In this document: positions 25,456-32,877 of the stretch, piece by piece
Numbering within the stretch: position 1 is the stretch's first letter
How the letters are laid out: every line of letters starts with the position of its first letter
NCBI GenBank assembly: GCA_000437315.1
Contig: FR899412.1
Coordinates: 1-48,111, forward strand
DNA: 48,111 nt
Source of the DNA: Mycoplasma sp. CAG:472
GTDB taxonomy: Bacteria; Bacillota_I; Bacilli_A; RF39; UBA660
Reading direction: 5' to 3'
Position numbers and translations under genes: made by a program
The notes under the pieces: generated by a model
Told to the model about the DNA's origin: nothing
The model's database searches: none
Seen by the model: only the letters and a program-made list of their open reading frames with translations

Positions 25456-26526
25456 TTGAAATCTAGTAAAAAAATAGTTATATGTGTATTATTAATTGTT
25501 ACTTCTTTTATTTCATTAATATTAATTAATACAAATACTAATAAAACATTTAAATATAAAGGAAGTACTATTGCATTAACTGTTGATGGTAATAATGCAA
25601 CATCTTTTCCAACAAATGGCAAATATAAAGTAACTGTTAATTGTAATAATGCAAAAGGTAGATGGAATCCTAAAACATGGAAACTGGAAATAACTAAAAT
25701 AACTGGAACAGTTACCTGTGATGTATCGTTTAACTCTAGTGTAAGTAATTTAACTAGCTTAATTAATAATAGAACTACAAAAAGTGAAAATGGTTATAGA
25801 TATGAAGGTAAAGATCCAAATAATTATATATGGTTTAATGATGAATTATGGAGAATAATAGGAAATATTCCAGTATGTTTAACAAGTGGATGTAGTAGCA
25901 CTCAAAATAGAGCAAAAATAATAAGAAATGATTCAATTGGAGCAATAAAATATGGAAGTAATTCAATATGGATAGGAAGTAATATTCAAAATCTTCTAAA
26001 TACATGCTATTTAGGAAAAAAATCTTCGTGTGATAGTTATTGTATTACGAGTTCATCTACAGTAAAAGGAACATGTGATTATTCGGCAGATGGAATTGAT
26101 GCAAATGACTATTATGGTAAAATGGTTGAGGATGTTTATTTTAATGTAGGAGCAGGGGATGAAACATATAAAACAGCAGCAAACTATTATACACAGGAAA
26201 TTGCTACTCATGCAACTAGTGCATCAAAAATAGGCCTTATGTACGCTAGTGATTGGGGATATGCAAATGATGAATTTAATGGTGAATTAGGTTTTACGAC
26301 AATGCCTTTTGGATCTTCTAAAAATAATTGGTTGTCTTCAAATAATGAATGGACAATGAGCGGATATTCTTCTTCGAACCCTCTTATTGTTTCTCACTTG
26401 GGCTCTCTTTTTTCCAACGCGTCTTCAAATGGTTCTTCCATCAGGCCAGTCTTATATCTAAAATCTAATGTATATGTAACAGGAGGTACAGGAACAAAGG
26501 TAGATCCATATAGGATAGGAATGTAA
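25456..26526 (+). CDS. Membrane-anchored surface protein with C-terminal hypervariable segment (copy 2)
   Basis: 356 residues from a TTG six bases after AGAAGG, giving a clean signal/anchor (K-S-S-K-K-I-V-I-C then hydrophobic to about 21); an ATG at 25390 would add 22 residues and has no site. The front part is unrelated to copy 1 but from W-F-N-D-E-L-W the two are almost the same, including long identical DNA runs, up to the 75-bp variable block at 26368-26442, after which R-P-V-L-Y-L-K-S-N-V is identical again. Cys pairs (C-L-T-S-G-C, C-Y-L-G-K, C-D-S-Y-C) suggest an extracellular disulfide-bonded domain. Ends in D-P-Y-R-I-G-M. Confidence 0.8.
   Translation: MKSSKKIVICVLLIVTSFISLILINTNTNKTFKYKGSTIALTVDGNNATSFPTNGKYKVTVNCNNAKGRWNPKTWKLEITKITGTVTCDVSFNSSVSNLTSLINNRTTKSENGYRYEGKDPNNYIWFNDELWRIIGNIPVCLTSGCSSTQNRAKIIRNDSIGAIKYGSNSIWIGSNIQNLLNTCYLGKKSSCDSYCITSSSTVKGTCDYSADGIDANDYYGKMVEDVYFNVGAGDETYKTAANYYTQEIATHATSASKIGLMYASDWGYANDEFNGELGFTTMPFGSSKNNWLSSNNEWTMSGYSSSNPLIVSHLGSLFSNASSNGSSIRPVLYLKSNVYVTGGTGTKVDPYRIGM
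26368..26442 (+). repeat. Hypervariable 75-bp block, copy V2
   Basis: Same ends as V1 and the free-standing copy. Encodes N-P-L-I-V-S-H-L-G-S-L-F-S-N-A-S-S-N-G-S-S-I. I count about 24 differences from V1 in 75 bases, while the flanks are nearly identical. Confidence 0.8.
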
Positions 26527-26529
26527 TAT

Positions 26530-26564
26530 AAATCGTGCTTCGCTTTTGTGAAGCCGATTTTTTC
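26530..26564 (+). terminator. Terminator after surface protein copy 2
   Basis: AAATCG / CGATTT plus inner GCTTC / GAAGC stem, then T7. Shares its sequence with the hairpin after copy 1. Confidence 0.75.
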
Positions 26565-26593
26565 TTGCAATAAAATGGTTTTGTGAGTATAAT
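26565..26593 (+). promoter_or_regulatory. Promoter of the membrane protein/amidoligase pair
   Basis: TTGCAA (26565-26570), 17-base spacer, TATAAT (26588-26593). Confidence 0.7.
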
Positions 26594-26613
26594 AGTTCCT
26601 ACAGGTGGGTTAT

Positions 26614-27348
26614 ATGAATAGTGAAAAAGAAATGCTAGAGCAAATGAAAAATGATTTAGATAAATTAAATGATATGTTAAAGAAAAGAGAAGGTAAGAAT
26701 TATTATAGGAAAGAAAAAGCAAAAGTTATATGTAAAATAATTGCTCCTTTTGTGGGATTTACAGGAACAATTTCCTCTTTATACTTTTTAATTCTTGGTG
26801 TGCCTTTTATGAAACATAATACGAAAGCATATTTAAATAAAGAAACAACTACTTATGATGATAATACTAAAAGTGTTTATGAATACTATCAAGAAAAGCA
26901 ATCTATTAAACCAATGCTTTATATATATGGCACTTGGGTAAAAGAGTCAGATTATTTTGTAAGAGATGTATCACTTTATACAGTAAGTGGTGAAGAAGAT
27001 GATATATTTGAAGAGGGCATTTTAGTTTCCTCAGGTAAAGAAAAAACTATGGAAATTACTGATAATCACAAATATAAATTAATGACTTATGATGTAGATA
27101 AAAATGAATTTAATTATGTTTTGGAAAGTAATGATGCTACTATAGTAAGAAACGTTTGTTATATACTTGCTGTATTTATTTCTTGTTTATGTGGATTTGC
27201 TTATAATGAGTCTAAGATTAAAATATATAAAAAAACTTTAACTGATTTAAAGGAAAATTATTATGAAGAATATGTAAAAATAGAAAAGATATTTAAAAGT
27301 AGAGTAGAAAACTATGAACTTCTTTCCGGAGAACATTATGAAAGATAA
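26614..27348 (+). CDS. Two-helix membrane protein with coiled-coil ends, unknown
   Basis: 244 residues from the ATG after AGGTGGG; a GTG three codons earlier overlaps that site. An N-terminal helical stretch (E-M-L-E-Q-M-K-N-D-L-D-K-L) is followed by a membrane helix near 42-65, a soluble loop of about 110 residues (outside), a second helix near 186-208, and a charged C-terminal helix. Its stop overlaps the amidoligase start by 11 bases, so the two are translationally coupled; it may place the amidoligase at the membrane. No family recognised. Confidence 0.65.
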   Translation: MNSEKEMLEQMKNDLDKLNDMLKKREGKNYYRKEKAKVICKIIAPFVGFTGTISSLYFLILGVPFMKHNTKAYLNKETTTYDDNTKSVYEYYQEKQSIKPMLYIYGTWVKESDYFVRDVSLYTVSGEEDDIFEEGILVSSGKEKTMEITDNHKYKLMTYDVDKNEFNYVLESNDATIVRNVCYILAVFISCLCGFAYNESKIKIYKKTLTDLKENYYEEYVKIEKIFKSRVENYELLSGEHYER

Positions 27349-28348
27349 ATTAAATAGTTTTATTCATTTAAATGAAAATGATATTTTGAGTAAATTTAAT
27401 TCTAAAGATTTAAGACATTTATTTTTCTTACTCGAAGATTATTTAATAAGCTATAAAAAGAAATTAAATATAAATGATGATAATATTTCATTTGGACTTG
27501 AGATAGAAACAGAACATGCAAAAACAGGCTTAATAAAGGATTTTATACAAAGTAAATATCCTTCTTGGAGTTATTGTGGTGATAGTTCATTAGATAATGG
27601 CATTGAGGTATTATCACCAATACTTACTAATAATGAAAAGTCTTTTGAACAGTTAAAAAATGTTTGCAATTTTTTAAGAAAAAATTCTTTTATAGATGAA
27701 AGTGCTTCAGCACACATTCATGTTGGTGCTCAAATATATAATAATTTGGGAAGTATTTATCTTTTATTTTTAATTTGGTTTGCTTACGAGAAGATAATAT
27801 ACAGATTTTCTTATGGCGAACATAATGCTGGAAGAAAAGAACTGTATTATTATGCTGATTCTATGTTGTATAATGCTAAAGATTTGGTAGATATTTTTGA
27901 AAAAATATTTGAAAGTTCTGGCGATTATACAAAATATGAACTGGAGTTTTATAAGTATATACAGAAAATAGAAGGATATAAATCGCTTAATTTTACAAAT
28001 GTTAGTCAGTTTGGTAAAAAAGAAGAAGGAAATACTATAGAATTTAGATGCCCTAATGGGACTTTAAATGAAGTTATATGGCAAAATAATTTAAATTTCT
28101 TTTTATCTTTAATGAATTATGCAAAAGATAGCTACAATAATGTAGATTGTGAATATTATGTAAATAAGGCAAATGATAATATAGATAGTGATTATGATTA
28201 TAGTGAACTTTATTTAAAAGATGCTTTAGAACTTGCAGATTTAATATTTAAAACTAATCAAGATAAAATAGATTTTTTAAAGCAATATGTTAAATCTATT
28301 AATGATATTAATTATTCATATGATAGAGTAATTAGACTTACTAAATAA
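27338..28348 (+). CDS. Putative amidoligase (COOH-NH2 ligase, PF12224-like)
   Basis: 336 residues from the ATG six bases after CCGGAG. Motifs of the glutamine-synthetase/GCS-fold amidoligases are present: F-G-L-E-I-E-T-E near 51-58 (metal-binding Glu), G-I-E-V-L-S-P near 90, H-I-H-V-G near 126-130, and E-F-R-C-P-N-G near 230-240. These enzymes join a carboxylate to an amine with ATP; members are predicted in peptide or cell-wall modification and in mobile elements. The substrate here is unknown. Coupled to the membrane protein in front, an association worth noting. Confidence 0.75.
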   Translation: MKDKLNSFIHLNENDILSKFNSKDLRHLFFLLEDYLISYKKKLNINDDNISFGLEIETEHAKTGLIKDFIQSKYPSWSYCGDSSLDNGIEVLSPILTNNEKSFEQLKNVCNFLRKNSFIDESASAHIHVGAQIYNNLGSIYLLFLIWFAYEKIIYRFSYGEHNAGRKELYYYADSMLYNAKDLVDIFEKIFESSGDYTKYELEFYKYIQKIEGYKSLNFTNVSQFGKKEEGNTIEFRCPNGTLNEVIWQNNLNFFLSLMNYAKDSYNNVDCEYYVNKANDNIDSDYDYSELYLKDALELADLIFKTNQDKIDFLKQYVKSINDINYSYDRVIRLTK

Positions 28349-28353
28349 ATCTC

Positions 28354-28398
28354 ATTTCGCAAACTAGAAAAAAATTAGAATTTGCGAAATGTTTTTTA
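28354..28398 (+). terminator. Terminator after the amidoligase
   Basis: Perfect 11-bp stem CATTTCGCAAA / TTTGCGAAATG, loop of 17, T6 tail. Confidence 0.75.
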
Positions 28399-28448
28399 AT
28401 TTGATGACAAATGTTTAAATTGATGATATTATATATTCAAAGGGAGAA

Positions 28449-28625
28449 ATGCTTGGAAATAATAATGTAAAAGTAACAAGTGAATCACTTTTGGAATTTT
28501 TAAAAAACTAAAGAACTAGTAAAAATGTGTTTAATTGTAATTATAAAACTCTTAATGAAGTATTAATATTATTAAAAAATATTTATAATGAATACCCAAA
28601 ATGGAGTAAAAGAGGTAATATATAG
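28449..28625 (+). pseudogene. Small decayed gene with one internal stop
   Basis: A 58-codon frame starting ATG (M-L-G-N-N-N-V-K-V-T-S-E-S-L-L-E-F-L-K-N), interrupted by TAA at codon 21, then continuing R-T-S-K-N to Y-P-K-W-S-K-R-G-N-I and a stop. The codon use is normal on both sides of the stop, so it reads like a small protein (possibly helix-turn-helix-sized) that has lost function, or two tiny peptides. It sits between two terminators. Confidence 0.35.
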
Positions 28626-28650
28626 TGTAAAGAAAAATCTTTACATTTTT
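28626..28650 (+). terminator. Terminator before mtnN
   Basis: TGTAAAGA / TCTTTACA perfect 8-bp stem, 4-base loop, T5 tail. Confidence 0.7.
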
Positions 28651-28680
28651 ATATAAAATATTTTAGAAAGGAAAAGTGTT

Positions 28681-29364
28681 ATGAAAATAGGAATAATTTT
28701 TGCAATGGAAGAGGAAATAAATGAAACTTTAAAATATGCTGATGTTATTAATGAATATGAAATGTTTGGTATAAAGTTTTATGAAGTTTTGATTGATAGT
28801 AAAAACTGTATTTTAGGATTATGTGGAGTAGGTAAAGTAAATGCCTCAAGGTGCACGCAAATTATGATTGATAATATGAATGTAGATTTTATTATTAATG
28901 TAGGTGTTGCTGGAGGTCTTTCAAATAACTTAAAAGTACTTGATATAGTAGTGGGGGAAAAACTTGTACAACATGATTTTGATATAACTGCTTTTGATCA
29001 TGAAAAAGGCTTTATTCCTAACTGTGGTGTTTATTTAAATAGTGATGATTATTTACTTAATATTACTAAAAATATTTTAATAGAAAATATAAATATTCAT
29101 GAAGGAGTAATAGCCTCTGGTGATATATTTTGTACAGATAAACATATGAGTGAAAAGATTCATAATAAATTTAATGCATTATGCGTTGATATGGAAGGAG
29201 CAAGTATAGCTCAAACTTCTTTTTTAGCGGGAGTTCCTTTTATCGTTATAAGAAGTATTTCTGATATACCAAATAATCAAAATGTAATGACCTATGATAA
29301 ATTTTTAGAAAGGAGTTCTAATATAGTTTCTTTATTTTTAAAAGAAATGATTGATAAATTATGA
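28681..29364 (+). CDS. mtnN: 5'-methylthioadenosine/S-adenosylhomocysteine nucleosidase
   Basis: 227 residues, normal length. I-G-I-I-F-A-M-E-E-E-I (catalytic Glu near 12), G-V-G-K-V-N-A-S, N-V-G-V-A-G-G, V-D-M-E-G-A-S near 174 and R-S-I-S-D with the catalytic Asp. It splits adenine from MTA and SAH and so feeds methionine salvage and quorum-signal precursor supply. AGAAAGGA precedes the ATG. It overlaps the next gene by four bases (ATGA). Confidence 0.95.
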   Translation: MKIGIIFAMEEEINETLKYADVINEYEMFGIKFYEVLIDSKNCILGLCGVGKVNASRCTQIMIDNMNVDFIINVGVAGGLSNNLKVLDIVVGEKLVQHDFDITAFDHEKGFIPNCGVYLNSDDYLLNITKNILIENINIHEGVIASGDIFCTDKHMSEKIHNKFNALCVDMEGASIAQTSFLAGVPFIVIRSISDIPNNQNVMTYDKFLERSSNIVSLFLKEMIDKL

Positions 29365-29696
29365 CATTTGAAATAGAACTTAAAATTAGATTTAATGGTG
29401 ATTATGTTTTTAATAGAGAAAAAGGAATTATAACTATTGAAAATGATAAAATAATAGGAAATATAGGTAATGATTTAATATATGGAGTATATAAAAGAAA
29501 TATTATGTATCCACTTTTATATTCAGACAATGCTTTTTCTTTTTATAAAGATAAATATCTATTTACTTATCCATCATTATCTTCGAGTAATGGAACTATT
29601 TATGAAAATGATACTGTTGTTGGTACATTTTCAATAGATTATATGAAAAAGATAGATGGTAATTTGGAACTTTCAAGTGAATACCATTTGCACTAA
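29361..29696 (+). CDS. Hypothetical protein coupled to mtnN
   Basis: 111 residues, mostly predicted beta structure (alternating hydrophobic and charged residues, many Tyr), no signal or membrane part. The ATGA overlap with mtnN argues that it is real. No family recognised. Followed directly by a promoter for the phosphoesterase. Confidence 0.6.
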   Translation: MTFEIELKIRFNGDYVFNREKGIITIENDKIIGNIGNDLIYGVYKRNIMYPLLYSDNAFSFYKDKYLFTYPSLSSSNGTIYENDTVVGTFSIDYMKKIDGNLELSSEYHLH

Positions 29697-29697
29697 T

Positions 29698-29726
29698 TTG
29701 ACGTATTTTAAGAAAAGTGGTATAAT
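29698..29726 (+). promoter_or_regulatory. Promoter of the metallophosphoesterase
   Basis: TTGACG (29698-29703), 17-base spacer, TATAAT (29721-29726) with TGg extension. Confidence 0.75.
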
Positions 29727-29749
29727 TACTACAGTTAAGGGGGATTAGA

Positions 29750-30661
29750 ATGATAGATAAAATAATACAAACTAAAAATCATAGTTATGAAATGCTAGGA
29801 AAAAAGGATAATATAAATATTAAAACTTTTGGAGATTTACATTATTTCAAAAAATTTGATGATAGAAAACTTGAGCTAATTAGTGATAATTTATCTGCAG
29901 AGGAATTAGAATATCTTTGTTTAGCTGGAGATATTATTGATAGCACAGATTTTCTAAAAACACATAAAGAAAAAAGTGAAAAATTACTTTTATGGCTTGA
30001 AAGTTTAGGAAAGAAGTATAAGACTTTTGTTAATTTAGGTTCACATGATTTTACTACTTGTGATTTTAAACAAGGACAAAATGACTTTCCAGAAGGTTAC
30101 TGGAAAGAAGCCAATTCAATTAGTAATGTTTATGTATCACATTATGCACCATATTATGAAGATGATAAAGTTATAGTATTTTCTTTAGAACTTCCATATG
30201 AATATTATTTTAATGGAACTGGTAATGAAAGCAAAGAATATTTACTTAATAAACTTGAATTTGCAAAAAAATATACAAATTATGTAAGTAATTTAGATAA
30301 TTCGAAAGTAAAAATATTAATAGTACATTCACCAATATATATGACTGATCCAAAAGTTATATCTTATATAAAAGAATTCGATTTCGTTTTCTGTGGTCAT
30401 ATGCATAATGGTATGGTATTTCCAATTGTTGATGATTTAATTTCAAATAACAAAGGAATAATTGCTCCGAATAAAACATTATTTCCAGATAATGCAAGAG
30501 GTACAAAAACTATTACTGTTAATGGTCATCAGATTCATTTGATTATCAATGGAGGAATAACTAAACTTCAAGAAAGTGCGGGATTCCTTGGCAACTTTAA
30601 TGGATTTTACCCAATGAGCATTGATAAAGTTGATGTTAATGTAAGAAGCTTAAAAAAATAG
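29750..30661 (+). CDS. Calcineurin-like metallophosphoesterase
   Basis: 303 residues. The five family motifs are in order: F-G-D-L-H, L-A-G-D-I-I-D, L-G-S-H-D (in place of G-N-H-E/D), H-S-P and C-G-H-M-H-N-G. These bind two metal ions and hydrolyse phosphoesters; the substrate could be a nucleotide, a phospholipid or a phosphoprotein. No signal peptide. GGGG precedes the ATG. Single gene between promoter and terminator. Confidence 0.88.
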   Translation: MIDKIIQTKNHSYEMLGKKDNINIKTFGDLHYFKKFDDRKLELISDNLSAEELEYLCLAGDIIDSTDFLKTHKEKSEKLLLWLESLGKKYKTFVNLGSHDFTTCDFKQGQNDFPEGYWKEANSISNVYVSHYAPYYEDDKVIVFSLELPYEYYFNGTGNESKEYLLNKLEFAKKYTNYVSNLDNSKVKILIVHSPIYMTDPKVISYIKEFDFVFCGHMHNGMVFPIVDDLISNNKGIIAPNKTLFPDNARGTKTITVNGHQIHLIINGGITKLQESAGFLGNFNGFYPMSIDKVDVNVRSLKK

Positions 30662-30670
30662 CTTCTTTTT
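30643..30670 (+). terminator. Terminator after the phosphoesterase
   Basis: AAGAAGCT / AGCTTCTT stem with a 9-base loop and T5+ tail, overlapping the stop. Confidence 0.75.
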
Positions 30671-30686
30671 TGTTTTTGATATAATC

Positions 30687-30715
30687 TTGATATTTTTTAT
30701 TATGTATGCTAATAT
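30687..30715 (+). promoter_or_regulatory. Promoter of the sigma-70-like gene
   Basis: TTGATA (30687-30692), 17-base spacer, TAATAT (30710-30715) with TGc extension. It places transcription start near 30722, which excludes the earlier in-frame ATG codons as starts. Confidence 0.6.
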
Positions 30716-30737
30716 ATTTGTCGTTATGGGGGAAAGT

Positions 30738-32108
30738 GTGGAAAAAATATCTTATGAAAAATTTGTAAAATTAGTTAATAGTTTTGATGAGTTTAATGAA
30801 AAACTATTATTTGCTTTATATGAAAAATATGGAAAAGAAATTATTAATACTTATTTTGATAAAATGAGTAGTGATTTACAAGAGGATGATTTTTTAATAT
30901 TTGCAAAAAAATATTCAGCATATTTTGATAATATATATGATGGTTCTTTAAAAAATGAATCTGGTGTAACTGATTTAATAAATCATACGTTTTATAGTCT
31001 TGGAACTGATAATACTAGTATTATGAATCAAAATGAAGAAATATATTATGGAAATATTTTAAATGAAGCAAAAACTTTAAGTATATGTGAAAATAATGAT
31101 AATTTATATCCAAAAGTTAATATTGCTAAAATATTAAAATCTATATATTTTTCTAATGATTATGAAAATAATTTAGAACTTTTAAAAGAGATAAAAAGTT
31201 TACCATATAAATTAGGTGATGATAACATTTTAAAAGGAGAAATACAATATATTAAAACAATGTTAAAACTTATAAATAAACCTAGTTATGAAGAATTTTG
31301 CAAAATATTTAATGAATTTAATTTTAATAATATTGATATAAGTGATAATATTTCATATGAACTTACTTTATTAAAAAAATATATAATAGCTAAAAATAAT
31401 TTCTTTAAGAGAAATATTAGATTAGTTTATTCAATATCAAGACATTTTAATAACGTAAGTAAAATGCAATTCAATGATATTATCCAAGAGGGTAATTTTG
31501 GTTTAATAAAGGCAATAAATAGATTTGATATTTCTAAGGGTAATAGATTTTCAACTTATGCTACTTATTGGATAAAACAATTTATTTTAAAAAGTTTTAA
31601 TTATAATACAGATTTAATTCGTAAACCACATCAAATTAACTCTAAGAAAAGTATATATAATAAATTTATAACTGAGTATTATAGTAAATATAGATGTATG
31701 CCAAGTGTTGAAATAATTAGTAAAGAACTTGGTATAAGTAAAAATGATATATATGATTTTGAAAATAATTATGCATCATGTACTTCTTTAGAAACACCAA
31801 TTAATAATGAAGATGGCTTTTTAAGTGAAGTTGTACCTGATAAAGATGCAACTGTTGAGGAAGATATTATGAATAAAGAACTTTCTTTAATGGTTAATAG
31901 TGCTATGAATAAGTATTTAACTGATAGAGAAAAAGAAGTATTAATGTTAAGATTTGGACTTAATGAAGATAGAAAAGAATATACTCTCGAGGAAATTGGT
32001 CAAAAATATGGTATTACAAGAGAAAGAATAAGACAAATTGAGATTAAAGCTAGAAAGAAATTAAGATTTAACGATAAAAATACCGGTTTAAAGGATTTTT
32101 TACGTTAA
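30738..32108 (+). CDS. Sigma-70 family factor with a long unusual N-terminus
   Basis: 456 residues from the GTG after GGGGGAAA; in-frame ATGs at 30702 and 30726 lie at or before the predicted transcript start. Region 2 spans about 223-300 (N-I-R-L-V-Y-S-I-S-R, D-I-I-Q-E-G-N-F-G-L-I-K-A, G-N-R-F-S-T-Y-A-T-Y-W-I-K-Q), region 3 follows, and region 4 begins near 393 (L-T-D-R-E-K-E-V-L-M-L-R-F-G-L, then Y-G-I-T-R-E-R-I-R-Q-I-E). This is the primary-sigma class by motif, but the first 220 residues do not look like the usual 1.1/1.2 region. It may be a paralogue or a divergent housekeeping sigma. Confidence 0.8.
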   Translation: MEKISYEKFVKLVNSFDEFNEKLLFALYEKYGKEIINTYFDKMSSDLQEDDFLIFAKKYSAYFDNIYDGSLKNESGVTDLINHTFYSLGTDNTSIMNQNEEIYYGNILNEAKTLSICENNDNLYPKVNIAKILKSIYFSNDYENNLELLKEIKSLPYKLGDDNILKGEIQYIKTMLKLINKPSYEEFCKIFNEFNFNNIDISDNISYELTLLKKYIIAKNNFFKRNIRLVYSISRHFNNVSKMQFNDIIQEGNFGLIKAINRFDISKGNRFSTYATYWIKQFILKSFNYNTDLIRKPHQINSKKSIYNKFITEYYSKYRCMPSVEIISKELGISKNDIYDFENNYASCTSLETPINNEDGFLSEVVPDKDATVEEDIMNKELSLMVNSAMNKYLTDREKEVLMLRFGLNEDRKEYTLEEIGQKYGITRERIRQIEIKARKKLRFNDKNTGLKDFLR

Positions 32109-32112
32109 AAAG

Positions 32113-32138
32113 TCACTATAAATTATAGTGATTTTTTT
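32113..32138 (+). terminator. Terminator of the sigma-70-like gene
   Basis: TCACTATA / TATAGTGA, 3-base loop, T7. Confidence 0.8.
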
Positions 32139-32142
32139 GTGA

Positions 32143-32169
32143 ACTTTTGGGCAGTTTTTGCATACATTA
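32143..32169 (+). promoter_or_regulatory. Sigma-K/sigma-E-like promoter of cotE
   Basis: AC (32143-32144), 16 bases, then CATACATTA (32161-32169). This fits the Bacillus sigma-K consensus AC-N16/17-CATAnnnTA, and the -10 also fits sigma-E (CATACA-T). No sigma-A-like -10 with a -35 is visible here, in contrast to most genes of the window. Confidence 0.55.
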
Positions 32170-32187
32170 CATTAGGAAGGTGATATA

Positions 32188-32727
32188 ATGTCAAACTTTA
32201 AAGAAATCGTTACTAAGGCAATAATAGGAAAATGTAAGAAAAAAATAATTAGTTCCTATGACATAGAGTGTGATGAAAAACCAAATACTATACTTGGATG
32301 CTGGGTAATAAATCATTCTTTCAGGGGAGTTAATAATTTAGGAAAGGTTAATGTATCTGGTTCATTTGATGTAAATGTATGGTATTCATATGATAATGAT
32401 ACTAAAACAGCAGTTACAACAAGAAAGTTTTCTTATACTGATGCTATAAATGTTCCTATAAAGGATAATGGTAAGATTGATAATAATAGTGAAATCATTG
32501 TTAATGCATTAAAACAACCTACAGTAACAGATGTTAAAATTATCGGAGAACTTGTTAATTTAAAAATTGAAAAGGAACTAGGTATTGAGGTAATAGGTAA
32601 TGCCACAGTAAAAATTCAAGTTGAGGATGATTATGATGATTATGAAGAAGTATATGATGAAGAAAATAATGATGAACTTAATATTAATGTCGATGATCTT
32701 AATGATGATTATTTAGAAAATAAGTAA
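32188..32727 (+). CDS. cotE: Outer spore coat morphogenetic protein CotE homologue
   Basis: 179 residues, as in Bacillus. It matches CotE over its length: F-K-E-I-V-T-K-A-I-I, I-L-G-C-W-V-I-N-H, V-N-V-S-G-S-F-D-V-N-V-W-Y-S-Y-D-N-D-T-K split over its conserved beta core, L-K-Q-P-T, and the acidic D-D-Y-D-D-Y-E-E-V tail. CotE directs outer coat assembly around the forespore in the mother cell. AGGAAGGTG precedes the ATG. Its presence, with sigK nearby, suggests the organism makes spores or recently did. Not linked to mutS as in Bacillus. Confidence 0.88.
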   Translation: MSNFKEIVTKAIIGKCKKKIISSYDIECDEKPNTILGCWVINHSFRGVNNLGKVNVSGSFDVNVWYSYDNDTKTAVTTRKFSYTDAINVPIKDNGKIDNNSEIIVNALKQPTVTDVKIIGELVNLKIEKELGIEVIGNATVKIQVEDDYDDYEEVYDEENNDELNINVDDLNDDYLENK

Positions 32728-32745
32728 GCCTTAATGGCTTTTTTT
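32726..32745 (+). terminator. Terminator of cotE
   Basis: AAGCC / GGCTT, 5-base loop, T run; overlaps the stop codon. Confidence 0.65.
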
Positions 32746-32770
32746 GGTGGTATAAAATATATAATTTATA

Positions 32771-32799
32771 TTGTAAATTATAAAATAATTTGTTATATT
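32771..32799 (+). promoter_or_regulatory. Promoter of the PD-(D/E)XK nuclease gene
   Basis: TTGTAA (32771-32776), 17-base spacer, TATATT (32794-32799), TGt extension. Confidence 0.65.
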
Positions 32800-32877
32800 T
32801 AAATAGTCAGAGTTTAGAAAGGACTAAATATAAAAAAGTTTGATAAATTATATTCAAAATCTGGTTTTATTAGAGAT

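Noticed and set aside
26614..28348. Reverse transcriptase or accessory gene of a retroelement next to the variable blocks
   Set aside because: The nearby proteins show no Y-x-D-D or other reverse-transcriptase motifs; they are a membrane protein and an amidoligase.
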